This document shows, piece after piece, positions 52,084-60,442 of a stretch of 64,000 bases of DNA (positions are counted from its first letter, which is position 1; every line of letters starts with the position of its first letter). Location: the NCBI RefSeq assembly GCF_027789125.1, contig NZ_JAQFVF010000023.1, positions 310,001 through 374,000 of the forward strand. Reading direction: 5' to 3'. The stretch comes from Paenibacillus aestuarii. GTDB lineage: Bacteria > Bacillota > Bacilli > Paenibacillales > NBRC-103111. The position numbers and the translations under genes were made by a program. The notes under the pieces were generated by a model. That model made no database searches and was not told the origin of the DNA. It saw nothing but the letters and a program-made list of their open reading frames with translations.

Positions 52084-52088
52084 CAAGA

Positions 52089-52937
52089 CTACTCCCTCTT
52101 TTGCTGCAGATTGTGAAGTACTTCAATGCTTACGCGTCTAGCTCCAATCGGCGCATGGAATACCACGCCTCCGCGTTCTCCGTGAAAATCGGAACCGGCT
52201 GTAATGAGAAGCCCCTTCTGCTCAGCAAGTTGTAAATACCTCGCCTCATCCTCAGGCGTATGGTCGGAGTGGTAAACTTCAATTCCGTCCAGGCCTTGCT
52301 GCGTAATTAATTCGACGAGTTCATCATCGCCGTATATGCCCGGATGCGCTAGCACTGCGGACCCTCCTGCTTCATGAATCCACGCAATTGCTGTTTCCGG
52401 TTCAATGCGGGGAGGGTTCACATAAGCTGCGGCACCCTTTCCTAAATAACGCTCAAAGGCCTCGCTTATGGAAGCAACGTAGCCTTTGGCAAGCAGTACA
52501 GCCGCAATATGCGGCCTGCCGACCGTATCGCCTTTCGTTTTGACATGCTCGACGGCTTGCAGCACCTCGTCCATCGTGATGCTCAGCCCGAGCTGCTGAA
52601 GGCGCTCAAGCATCATCGCATTGCGTAAATCCCTCGTCTCGCGGAGAGATTCCAGACGCTCCAGCAATTGTTTATCATGCACATTTATGTAATAACCTAA
52701 TACATGGATATCTTGTCCCCGAGCGACGGTGCTGATTTCGACACCAGGCACGACCTCAATGCCCAGTTTGCGGCCTTCCGCCAGCGCTTCATCGACGCCC
52801 GAGACCGTATCGTGATCGGTGATCGCGATTGCGCCCAGACCGGCTGCGTACGCCATGCGGACATTATCCGCAGGCTTTTGCGTTCCGTCTGAAGCCGTTG
52901 TATGCGTATGCAAATCCGCTTCATTACGTGCAGTCAT
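52089..52937 (-). CDS. PHP-domain phosphoesterase (RNase AM/TrpH-like)
   Basis: A 282-residue PHP-superfamily metallohydrolase. The metal-binding motifs are [36 protein letters not shown] and the final GSDFHG. This pattern matches the YciV/TrpH group, whose members hydrolyse 3',5'-nucleoside bisphosphates and act as 5'-to-3' exonucleases on short RNA. An insert of about 60 residues ([12 protein letters not shown]) fits the family lid. It ends five bases before the galU start region, suggesting co-transcription, though functions look unrelated. Confidence 0.88.
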   Translation of the reverse strand: MTARNEADLHTHTTASDGTQKPADNVRMAYAAGLGAIAITDHDTVSGVDEALAEGRKLGIEVVPGVEISTVARGQDIHVLGYYINVHDKQLLERLESLRETRDLRNAMMLERLQQLGLSITMDEVLQAVEHVKTKGDTVGRPHIAAVLLAKGYVASISEAFERYLGKGAAAYVNPPRIEPETAIAWIHEAGGSAVLAHPGIYGDDELVELITQQGLDGIEVYHSDHTPEDEARYLQLAEQKGLLITAGSDFHGERGGVVFHAPIGARRVSIEVLHNLQQKRE

Positions 52938-53011
52938 AAATCGTTCTCCCTTCTTATCTTAAGCAGCCTGTATTAGCTAGGCATTAAGCAAGCTGCTTCA
53001 TTATGTAAAAA

Positions 53012-53923
53012 TTACAGCCAGCGGCTCAGATCTTCCTGCCGCAAAAATGTCATGAAGCTGACCGCCGATATCGGCAGCAGCGTCGAGCTTAAGTAGATCG
53101 CATAAAAGTTACGGGCAAACGTAATGTTCTCGATTTGTTTGACCTTCACTAAACCTAGCGCCACTTCATGCTTGACAGAGGACTGCGATAAGATCGAAAT
53201 CCCCAAACCCGCTTCTACCGCTGACTTGATGGCTCCCGTGCTGCCAAGCTCCATGACAATCTTCATCCCGCTGTAATCGACATTGAGCCGGGCAAGCTCC
53301 TCCTCCATCACACGTCTCGTTCCAGAACCTTGTTCACGAAGCACGAACGGATATTTCAACACTTCATCAAAGGTGATCACATCCATATCGGCCAAAGGAT
53401 GACCGACAGGCACGATCAGCTTCAGCTCATCGCTAAGGATCGCTTCCGTATGTACATCGGGATGATGAATCGGCGCTTCCACAAGGCCAAAGTTCAACTG
53501 ATGCCCCAACACTTCGTCCAAAATCTGCGCCGTGTTCATCACTTTCATCGACACCGAAATGTTCGGGTAGTCTTTGCTGAACGGACCAAGCAGCCGTGGT
53601 AAAATATATTCGCCCATCGTCAAGCTTGCCCCTAATTGCAGTCTGCCATCGATCATTTTCGTGAATTTGGACATGGCCACATCCGTCTCGCGAATGAGTT
53701 CGATGCTGCGCTTGGCGAACGGCAGCAACGCGCGGCCGGATTCTGACAATTCGATTTTTTTCGTGCTGCGGTGAAAAAGCTTGACGCCGAAATAGTCCTC
53801 CAGTGCCTGAACCTGCATCGTAACTGCCGGCTGCGTCATATGTAAAGCAACAGCCGCATGGGAAAAACTTCCTTTTTCTGCGACTGTGTAAAAAATATGT
53901 AATTGATGAAAATTCAATGCCAT
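53012..53923 (-). CDS. LysR-family transcriptional regulator (CysL/CbbR-like)
   Basis: A 303-residue LysR regulator. The N-terminal winged helix-turn-helix (HIFYTVAEKGSFSHAAVALHMTQPAV) is followed by an effector domain with LGASLTMGEYILPRLL and EAGLGISILS. The overall sequence most resembles CysL/YwfK and CbbR proteins, which activate sulphur assimilation or carbon fixation genes. No target gene is divergent from it within the window, so the target lies elsewhere or is the gene itself. A promoter with TATAAT lies 25 bases upstream. Confidence 0.9.
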   Translation of the reverse strand: MALNFHQLHIFYTVAEKGSFSHAAVALHMTQPAVTMQVQALEDYFGVKLFHRSTKKIELSESGRALLPFAKRSIELIRETDVAMSKFTKMIDGRLQLGASLTMGEYILPRLLGPFSKDYPNISVSMKVMNTAQILDEVLGHQLNFGLVEAPIHHPDVHTEAILSDELKLIVPVGHPLADMDVITFDEVLKYPFVLREQGSGTRRVMEEELARLNVDYSGMKIVMELGSTGAIKSAVEAGLGISILSQSSVKHEVALGLVKVKQIENITFARNFYAIYLSSTLLPISAVSFMTFLRQEDLSRWL

Positions 53924-53947
53924 GATTTTCCGCCTCTCTTTGCCTTC

Positions 53948-53976
53948 ATTATAGGGGAATCCGGGTTAGGAGTCCA
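53948..53976 (-). promoter_or_regulatory. Sigma-A promoter of the LysR gene
   Basis: On the minus strand TGGACT (53976-53971) and TATAAT (53953-53948) are separated by 17 bases. The start codon lies 25 bases past the -10 box. Confidence 0.5.
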
Positions 53977-53994
53977 TCTTGCCAACGCTGCGCT

Positions 53995-54034
53995 CAAAAA
54001 AATAAGAGCATGCCGCTGTTAGAGGGCATACTCT
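53995..54034 (-). terminator. Intrinsic terminator after the unknown basic-tailed protein gene
   Basis: AGAGTATGCC and GGCATGCTCT pair (one mismatch) on the minus strand and are followed by TTATTTTTTTG. It separates the unknown gene from the LysR gene. Confidence 0.8.
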
Positions 54035-54054
54035 ATAGGGTAAAGCCTATGTAG

Positions 54055-54492
54055 TTAGCGGCGTTTGCGGCTGTTCTTGATCAGAGTCATCCGGCGGGAG
54101 TGACGCAGCCAAGAATAATACGATTTCAGATCCCGAAGCTCAATGGTCTCGGACATTTTGCCCAAGAAGGTGACGATGATCATTTTATGGAGGGGATTGC
54201 CGGCGATGTCGGTTTCGTTCTCCAGATGAGCAAACTCTGCGACCACAACGAGATCTTCATCGACCAAATAGACATCTTCTTCGTTTCGGTAGTAAGGGAT
54301 AATTTTATTATTTTTCAGCTTTTCCCACAGAAAAGCGCAGATCTCTTCCAATGAACTGTTCTGCTCGGAAATGCGATCGTTCCATCGCAGCCTAGCATGA
54401 TTCGTGATCACGATATCCGCTACCTTTTTGTCTCCTAACTGTACGAAGAATGGTTCATAAGTACTCCATCTCCCCATGACCTTGTCTTTCAT
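54055..54492 (-). CDS. Hypothetical protein with basic C-terminus
   Basis: A 145-residue protein I do not recognise. The N-terminal half has VITNHARLRWNDRI, the middle is beta-rich with repeated hydrophobic strands (DVYLVDEDLVVVAEF), and it ends with the very basic SRRMTLIKNSRKRR. Such a tail suggests nucleic-acid or membrane-surface contact. The ATG at 54492 has AAAGGAG eight bases upstream. It is a single-gene unit with its own terminator, in an AT-rich neighbourhood. Conserved hypothetical proteins of this type seem to occur in Paenibacillus, but that is an impression. Confidence 0.6.
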   Translation of the reverse strand: MKDKVMGRWSTYEPFFVQLGDKKVADIVITNHARLRWNDRISEQNSSLEEICAFLWEKLKNNKIIPYYRNEEDVYLVDEDLVVVAEFAHLENETDIAGNPLHKMIIVTFLGKMSETIELRDLKSYYSWLRHSRRMTLIKNSRKRR

Positions 54493-54674
54493 GATCACAA
54501 CTCCTTTCCTATAAAAATAAGCCCTACCACCTATTTAAACCGATAATGTCAGTTTTATTTTACTTGATACTTTCTATTTTTTCCATGTGAAATTTTATAA
54601 ATTTATTAATAAATATTTGTGATATCTGAAAAAAATGCGTATTTTCTAAAAATTCAAACAATAAATAACGAAAA

Positions 54675-54699
54675 ATAAAAAAGCTTCTTTCGAAGCTTT
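54675..54699 (-). terminator. Intrinsic terminator after ylbG
   Basis: AAAGCTTC and GAAGCTTT pair around a GAAA tetraloop and are followed on the minus strand by TTTTATTTTT. The AT-rich stretch from here to 54492 shows no supported gene. Confidence 0.85.
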
Positions 54700-54715
54700 C
54701 TTTTGCACTGCAGCC

Positions 54716-54979
54716 TCAAAGGGTGTAAAATCTAGTTTTGTCCGGCATATTACTACTGTATTCCGTTTTGATTTCGTTGCGGTAGGAGCGCTCGATCTTC
54801 TTGACATAAGGCAGCTTCTGCAGACTGCGCATCGTCTCATCCAGCTTACTGGCGTGTATATAAAGGACAGCATAATTCATTTTCTTGGATATGTAATGGA
54901 GAGAACCGAAGCGTTCCAAATTTCTTGCCGCTTTCGTATCGTTGACCCAAACAATTAATCCGCTTCGTTCAATCATCAT
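54716..54979 (-). CDS. ylbG: YlbG family (DUF2129) protein
   Basis: An 87-residue protein. IERSGLIVWVNDTKAARNLERFGSLHYISKK (in part) and YAVLYIHASKLDETMRSLQKLPYVKKIE follow the YlbG pattern KRQGLVVYLHNPKQA...FGHLHYVSRRMKYAVLY. The family is small, cytoplasmic and of unknown function. AGAGG precedes the ATG by eight bases. In Bacillus it is adjacent to ylbF; here an asparaginase gene on the opposite strand lies between them. Confidence 0.9.
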   Translation of the reverse strand: MMIERSGLIVWVNDTKAARNLERFGSLHYISKKMNYAVLYIHASKLDETMRSLQKLPYVKKIERSYRNEIKTEYSSNMPDKTRFYTL

Positions 54980-55026
54980 GATCTCAACCTCTTTTCAATT
55001 ATCCTACTGTGGAGTGAAACTAACAC

Positions 55027-56031
55027 ATGAAGCCATCTGACACCATCGTCCGCGTCTACCGCGGCGCTATTACCGAAAGCACCCACCGCGTTCATCTCGC
55101 GGTCGTGAATACCGCAGGGACGCTGCTTCACCAGGCCGGCGACCCGCACCTGCTAACCTTCGCCCGTTCGACGGCGAAGCTCATTCAAGCGCTGCCGATC
55201 ATCGAATCCGGCGCGGCTGATCATTTCGGCCTCGGAGAAGCCGAAATCGCCCTATGCTGCGCTTCCCACAACGGGGAAGCGGAACATGTGAGCGCAGCCC
55301 AAGGCATTCTGGGCAAGCTCGGCCTCACGCCGCAGCACCTGCAATGCGGCGCTCACGACCCTTACCATGCGCCGACTGCGCAGGCGATGCGGGAGCAAGG
55401 CATGGTGCCGACGACGCTGCATAACAACTGCTCAGGCAAGCATTCCGGGATGCTGGCGCTGTGCGCGCATCTGGGAGCTTCGCCAGAGACGTATATGAGC
55501 ATCGGACACCCTGTGCAGCAGCTGATGCTGAAAGCAGTCAGCGAAATGGCCAGCGTGCCGACCAATCAGATGCAGCTAGGTATCGACGGCTGCGGGGTTC
55601 CGGTGTTCGGCATGCCGATCAACAAGCTTGCCCTTGCGTATGCACGCATCGGATCACTGGACGAGCTCGATGCGACACGTGCAAGCGCTTGCCGAAGAAT
55701 CATTGCCGCACTGCGTCAATATCCGCATTACCTCGCCGGCAGCGATCGCTTCGACACGAGCTTAATCGAGGTGACGAACGGACGTATCATCGGTAAAATG
55801 GGGGCTGAAGGCATCTATGCACTCACGATTCCGGAGCAAGGCCTAGGCTTCGTCTTGAAAATCGAAGACGGCAATCAACGCGCCATGTATCCGGCTGTTG
55901 TCGAAGCCTTAATGCAACTGGGCTTGCTCCAAGAATTAGAGGTTAACGCCTTAGCAAGCTATCATATCCCTTCGGTCCATAACTGGCAAGGAACGAAAGT
56001 CGGTTATATCCAGCCTGATTTTCATCTGTAA
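55027..56031 (+). CDS. L-asparaginase II family protein
   Basis: A 334-residue protein of the asparaginase II family (PF06089 type, distinct from the AnsA/AnsB enzymes). Diagnostic segments are ARSTAKLIQALPIIESGAAD, CCASHNGE, NNCSGKHSGMLAL and GIDGCGVPVFGMP, and EDGNQRAMYPAVVEAL near the C-terminus. It probably hydrolyses asparagine to aspartate in the cytoplasm. A weak GGAG site precedes the ATG. It stands alone on the plus strand between ylbG and ylbF. Confidence 0.9.
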   Translation: MKPSDTIVRVYRGAITESTHRVHLAVVNTAGTLLHQAGDPHLLTFARSTAKLIQALPIIESGAADHFGLGEAEIALCCASHNGEAEHVSAAQGILGKLGLTPQHLQCGAHDPYHAPTAQAMREQGMVPTTLHNNCSGKHSGMLALCAHLGASPETYMSIGHPVQQLMLKAVSEMASVPTNQMQLGIDGCGVPVFGMPINKLALAYARIGSLDELDATRASACRRIIAALRQYPHYLAGSDRFDTSLIEVTNGRIIGKMGAEGIYALTIPEQGLGFVLKIEDGNQRAMYPAVVEALMQLGLLQELEVNALASYHIPSVHNWQGTKVGYIQPDFHL

Positions 56032-56039
56032 GAAAGTGA

Positions 56040-56480
56040 TCAGCCGCAGCTGCAGCCTCCGCCGGAGCTGCAGCCTTTGCCGGTTGGCAAGGGATTATTG
56101 CTCGGCACTTTAATCGAATCCGAGACGGCATGGGCAATCGTCGTCGAGACCGTAAACAGCAAATCGTCCAAACGATCTTCGGCTTCTTTGAACCGCTTGA
56201 CTGCCTCAATCTTATCAAGTTCGGCTTGCGCCGCTTTCACGGCATCCATCGCTTCATGATAACTCGGATGGTAGTGGCCAAAACGTTCACATTCCTCAAA
56301 CAACTCTTTCTTTCTAGCGAATACTGCCTTCATCTTGCGAACTTCCTCACTGCTGTCTACGACGGACTTCCAATATAAGTAATCTGCAACTTCGGCAGAG
56401 GAATTAATCATATCTCCCATGTCGTAAGCCTGCATAAGCACTGCTGACATATCGAGCGTGTCCAATTCAATCGTATTCAT
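56040..56480 (-). CDS. ylbF: YlbF/RicF family regulator with C-terminal cysteines
   Basis: A 146-residue YlbF-family helical protein: DMGDMINSSAEVADYLYWKS, then VRKMKAVFARKKELFEECERFGHYHPSYHE and a long helix. The end, PTGKGCSSGGGCSCG, is cysteine-rich, as in RicF, which with RicA (YmcA) and RicT (YaaT) forms an Fe-S-containing complex that helps RNase Y maturation of mRNAs and promotes sporulation, competence and biofilm. The ATG at 56480 has AAGGA with long spacing; the longer frame to 56528 lacks a better start. Confidence 0.88.
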   Translation of the reverse strand: MNTIELDTLDMSAVLMQAYDMGDMINSSAEVADYLYWKSVVDSSEEVRKMKAVFARKKELFEECERFGHYHPSYHEAMDAVKAAQAELDKIEAVKRFKEAEDRLDDLLFTVSTTIAHAVSDSIKVPSNNPLPTGKGCSSGGGCSCG

Positions 56481-56551
56481 ACGAAGATCAACATCCTTCC
56501 TTTCTAAAGGTATAACACTTTCTATCATACCACAGATCTATACGGATGTGT

Positions 56552-58582
56552 TTAAAAACTCTCCTCATCGTTCACGCCAGGCAAAATGAGTTTCATCTCC
56601 GCCCAGTCGTCACTTCTTAGTGTGACCTCTTGGTGCTCCTCCATCCCAACGAACACCCAGCCTGATCTTTCCTCATAGATTGCCCGCGGAATAATCGTAC
56701 GGTTGCGACCTTCGCTGCGCAGTTGCAACAGACTTTTCCATTCAATCGCTTTGCGGATCATCTCCTTGCGGGTGGAGCCGTGGTAATCCCTGAACTCTCT
56801 TAACCATAAGGCCGGTACATCTTTCATTGCGGGATAAAGTTCTTCCCATTCCGGCCACACAGGATCCATCTCATAAAGCTGAACAGTATCACGGGTATAA
56901 AATAGTCCTTGCGCCGTCCCCGGGGCTTGGTGGGCTTGCGGATTTCGCGGCTTCTCCGCTGCCGCTGTCGATGCTTTTGCTTTCGCCTTGAGCCCGGCGT
57001 CGAGGAACCGCGGTTGATAGCCCATCTGCTCGAGACACTTGCTTAGGCTGTGCAGATGTTCGGGGCGAATCGTAAAGTGCGCTGCGCCGATTCGCTCTTG
57101 CAGCAATTGCCCGCACGCTTCATGCCGGGCGAGCGCATCCGCGACTTCCGCCGATTCGCAGCGGAGCAGAAGCACTTCCGCAATTTGCAGCTTCCCGGAC
57201 TGTTGGTCCCACTGCTGCAAAGTCGTCTGCACATGCTCAGGGACTTCGTAATATGCGTTCTTTTGCAGCACATGTAAAATCCGCTCACTACTGCTCCCGT
57301 TCTCTACCGCGCGATGGAAACTTTCCTTTGTGATCCGGTACGTGCGCATCAAATCCGAGGACTGCAGTACGGCAAAAGCGGCAATCTGCCATTCGCCATA
57401 CAGCGAAGCATGCGGTGCAAGCAGCACTTCGAAGTCTGGCTGCACGTAAAGGCATGGGCCTTCTGCCGGCTCTTCTCGCTTTGCCAATTCTTCAAGCCCT
57501 TCTAGCTCCGCTAACTCCTCATGTGCATTCCCGCTGCCGACCGGAATGAGCCATTTCACCCAAATCTGCCCATCATGATCCGTGGCAAGCTCTAACCACC
57601 GGAACGCATGCAGAGGCTGGATCCATTGCCTCATAAGAGCAGTTGCCCCATCTTCTGGCTCCTGAACAAACGAGAGCAGACTGGCCGCCGCGGCAACATC
57701 CGCCACCTTGCACCAGCACGCTGCTGGACAACGCTCCAAAACCGCGATTCCGTGCATCAGCGTGGCAGGAGCAGGCATATATAGCTGTCGCCAAATCGCA
57801 TAGAGCCCCAGTTGCTGCTTTTCATAGGTCTGGCTTAGCCACGTGTGCAGCGCATGGTGATCCAAGACGTATCGGTCACCATCATGGAGCAAAATGCCTA
57901 ATTGCATACTCATTTCTAACAAAATCGCCACATCGGGTTCATAGATGTCGCGGAAAGCGTACGTCAATCCGGTTTCCTGAAACGAACCCTGCGGCAATAC
58001 GGGATGTTTAGATAGTTTTTGAATTTGTTTTTTATGAAGCGTACCTTTGCTGGTCAAAGGCAACGAATCCTGCTGCGAACATGCCAGCAAAAAATGAAAC
58101 AAAAGCTGAGCAAGACCACGCGCGCTCATGCCAGGCGTTTCCAGCGGGTCCAAGTCGTTATCCTCCGCATCAAGCGTTTGCAGCTGAACATCCGGCAGCA
58201 GGAGCTCCTGCCATACGCTAAAAGCATCCTCCGGCAGCACATACAGGGGCTCCCCCCATGATTTACGCAGCGCGGCGATGATGCCTAGTCTGCGGAGTCC
58301 GGTCAGGCCGACTGCGATTTCAGCTCCAGCCATGCGCGCTAGCCCATACTTTTCAAGCGCTTCTCTGTGAAAAGGCTCACAGCCGAATGCCGAAATCAGC
58401 AGACGCAGCGTTTTCAATTCAGCCATCGTCATCGTTGGCACCAACTGCGCCAAATACTTATGGTGCGTTAGAATTCGGATCAAAGGGAGTCCTTGACCCG
58501 TCCATGCCTGGCACCACGGCTGAGCGGCGATTCGCGCTTGCAATGCCTGCGGCATTTTATGAAAGATATGCTCGTACTTCAT
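56552..58582 (-). CDS. Helicase-associated domain protein, partner of the XPB-type helicase
   Basis: A 676-residue protein without Walker motifs. Residues about 375-490 carry a domain (YVQPDFEVLL, then TYRITKESFHRAVENG, then VLQKNAYYEVPEHVQ) also found at the N-terminus of the adjacent helicase (IVQNDMSVLF, TYRITPLSLWNAAAGG, FLQNYAKFGVPTAVL). This is the Helicase_C_3-type (PF13625) domain as I recall it. The rest is helical and unassigned. The ATG at 58582 has AAGGAGAG upstream and overlaps the helicase stop by 26 bases, so the two are translationally coupled and likely form a complex. Confidence 0.78.
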   Translation of the reverse strand: MKYEHIFHKMPQALQARIAAQPWCQAWTGQGLPLIRILTHHKYLAQLVPTMTMAELKTLRLLISAFGCEPFHREALEKYGLARMAGAEIAVGLTGLRRLGIIAALRKSWGEPLYVLPEDAFSVWQELLLPDVQLQTLDAEDNDLDPLETPGMSARGLAQLLFHFLLACSQQDSLPLTSKGTLHKKQIQKLSKHPVLPQGSFQETGLTYAFRDIYEPDVAILLEMSMQLGILLHDGDRYVLDHHALHTWLSQTYEKQQLGLYAIWRQLYMPAPATLMHGIAVLERCPAACWCKVADVAAAASLLSFVQEPEDGATALMRQWIQPLHAFRWLELATDHDGQIWVKWLIPVGSGNAHEELAELEGLEELAKREEPAEGPCLYVQPDFEVLLAPHASLYGEWQIAAFAVLQSSDLMRTYRITKESFHRAVENGSSSERILHVLQKNAYYEVPEHVQTTLQQWDQQSGKLQIAEVLLLRCESAEVADALARHEACGQLLQERIGAAHFTIRPEHLHSLSKCLEQMGYQPRFLDAGLKAKAKASTAAAEKPRNPQAHQAPGTAQGLFYTRDTVQLYEMDPVWPEWEELYPAMKDVPALWLREFRDYHGSTRKEMIRKAIEWKSLLQLRSEGRNRTIIPRAIYEERSGWVFVGMEEHQEVTLRSDDWAEMKLILPGVNDEESF

Positions 58583-60284
58583 CCCGCTCTCCTTCCTGAA
58601 TTTGCTCAGTCCATGCGCTGATGCTGTATTGGTAGCCTTGTTCAACGAGAAACAGCTGCCGTTTCAAGGCAAAATCCTGTTCCTTCGTGTCTTCGCTAAT
58701 AATCGTATAAAAGACAGCCGCATTCTCGCCGTTCCGTTTGGGGCGAAGAATACGGCCGAGCCGTTGTGCTTCTTCCTGCCTAGAGCCATAGCTGCCTGAG
58801 ACTTGAATTGCGACGGCCGCGTCAGGCAGGTCGACGGCAAAGTTCGCTACTTTGGAGACGATAAGCAGCGGAAGACGGCCGGCCTTGAACTGCTGATACA
58901 GCTTCTCCCGATCATCATGCGCCATCTCGCCGCTGATCAACGGAGCCCCTGTATGCGCCGCGATCCGTTCCAGCTGATCCAGATATTGACCGATAATCAG
59001 CTTTTGCTCCTTAGCATGCAGCTTTAGCAGATGGTCAATGACATCCAGCTTGCCCGCATTCTCACCGGCGATCCGGAATTGCTGCCGTGCGCCGGAAGCT
59101 GCATATTGATCACGATCGGCTGTGGACAACGGCACGCGAATCTCTTTGCACGCCACCGTCGCAATCCAGCCCTTTGCTTCCAATTCCTTCCACGCCATTT
59201 CGTAGCGCCGAGGCCCGACCAGCGAAAACACATCTTCTTCACGGCCGTCTTCGCGAATCAAGGTCGCCGTAAGCCCAAGCCTTTTCGTCGCTTGAATGTC
59301 TGCGGTCGCCCGGAATACAGGCGCAGGAAGCAAGTGCACCTCATCGTAAATGATCAGCCCCCACTCCCGCTCATGAAACAGCTGCATATGTGAGAATTGA
59401 TCATCTTTACTCCCGCGGTGCGTCATAATCTGATAGGTGGCAATTGTGATCGGCCGTACCTCTTTGACTGCGCCGCTATACTCGCCTACCTGATCTTCCG
59501 TGAGATCCGTCTTCTCGATAATTTCCCGCTTCCACTGCCTCACCGAAGTGACATTGGACGTTAGAATCAGCGTCGCACAGCTGCACCTCGCCATCGCCGC
59601 GATGCCGATGATCGTCTTGCCCGCCCCGCATGGCAGCACCAAGACGCCGCTGCCTATGCTGCGCCCGTCGCCGATCCGCTCGAAGGCATCGACCGCCTGC
59701 TTTTGATAATCGCGAAGCTGAAACGGCTTGTCCGCATGATCCGTATCACTGCATAGTGAAATCGGCACGTACTCGCCTTGTCGGTAAGCAGCCGCATCTT
59801 CGACAGGGTACCCCAGCTTGGTCAGCTCCTGCTTCAGATGGCCTCGATGTGCAGGCGAAATGGCGATAGCCCTGTCGCCTCGTCTGTCGTGCAAATAGCT
59901 TTGGAGAGAATCTAACGCGCATATTTCTTTAAGCACTACCGTATCTTCACTCACCAGGTACAGCTCATCCCCTACATTTTCCATACGTAAAAGACCGTAT
60001 CGCTTCACATATTTGCGCATACTGCTCAGTACAGCGGTAGGAACGCCGAATTTCGCATAGTTTTGCAGGAATACGGTCATTTCCGCGAAACGCATCCCGC
60101 CTGCCGCCGCATTCCATAAAGATAACGGTGTAATTCGATATGTATGTAAGTGTTCAGGGCTTTTCACTAAATCCGCGAACTTCACTAATGTCTGACGAAC
60201 GGTTTCATAATCCGGGTGGTTTGTTTCAAATAGCACGGACATATCGTTTTGGACGATGAGCGGTCGTGTCGGATCCCATTTCAT
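58557..60284 (-). CDS. XPB-type DNA repair helicase (3'-to-5', superfamily 2)
   Basis: A 575-residue XPB/Rad25-family helicase. The accessory domain (residues about 9-120) is followed by Walker A LPCGAGKTIIG near residue 228, the DEVH box in IIYDEVHLLP near 320, and the TATLIREDGREED segment containing the XPB-specific R-E-D motif. The C-terminal part has YGSRQEEAQRLGRILRPK. In eukaryotes and archaea XPB opens DNA for repair or transcription; bacterial members are found in Actinobacteria and some Bacillota, with unknown role. The ATG at 60284 follows AAGGAGG with ten-base spacing. It overlaps its partner gene. Confidence 0.92.
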   Translation of the reverse strand: MKWDPTRPLIVQNDMSVLFETNHPDYETVRQTLVKFADLVKSPEHLHTYRITPLSLWNAAAGGMRFAEMTVFLQNYAKFGVPTAVLSSMRKYVKRYGLLRMENVGDELYLVSEDTVVLKEICALDSLQSYLHDRRGDRAIAISPAHRGHLKQELTKLGYPVEDAAAYRQGEYVPISLCSDTDHADKPFQLRDYQKQAVDAFERIGDGRSIGSGVLVLPCGAGKTIIGIAAMARCSCATLILTSNVTSVRQWKREIIEKTDLTEDQVGEYSGAVKEVRPITIATYQIMTHRGSKDDQFSHMQLFHEREWGLIIYDEVHLLPAPVFRATADIQATKRLGLTATLIREDGREEDVFSLVGPRRYEMAWKELEAKGWIATVACKEIRVPLSTADRDQYAASGARQQFRIAGENAGKLDVIDHLLKLHAKEQKLIIGQYLDQLERIAAHTGAPLISGEMAHDDREKLYQQFKAGRLPLLIVSKVANFAVDLPDAAVAIQVSGSYGSRQEEAQRLGRILRPKRNGENAAVFYTIISEDTKEQDFALKRQLFLVEQGYQYSISAWTEQIQEGERDEVRAYLS

Positions 60285-60380
60285 GCAGCTGCCGCCTCCT
60301 TGCTTCATAGGCTATTTTCTTTTAACTAGTATGAAAGGAATGCCTATGATTTAAACATCCAAGCTTGCTCGCCCCGAAAT

Positions 60381-60431
60381 GAAAAAAGAGGCTGCTCCTA
60401 AGCCATTATGATGACTTAGTGAACAACCTCT
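60381..60431 (-). terminator. Intrinsic terminator after the first Gfo/Idh/MocA gene
   Basis: On the minus strand AGAGGTTGTTC...CTAAG pairs with CTTAG...GAGCAGCCTCT (wobbles and one bulge) and is followed by TTTTTTC. Confidence 0.75.
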
Positions 60432-60442
60432 CATGATTGCAA

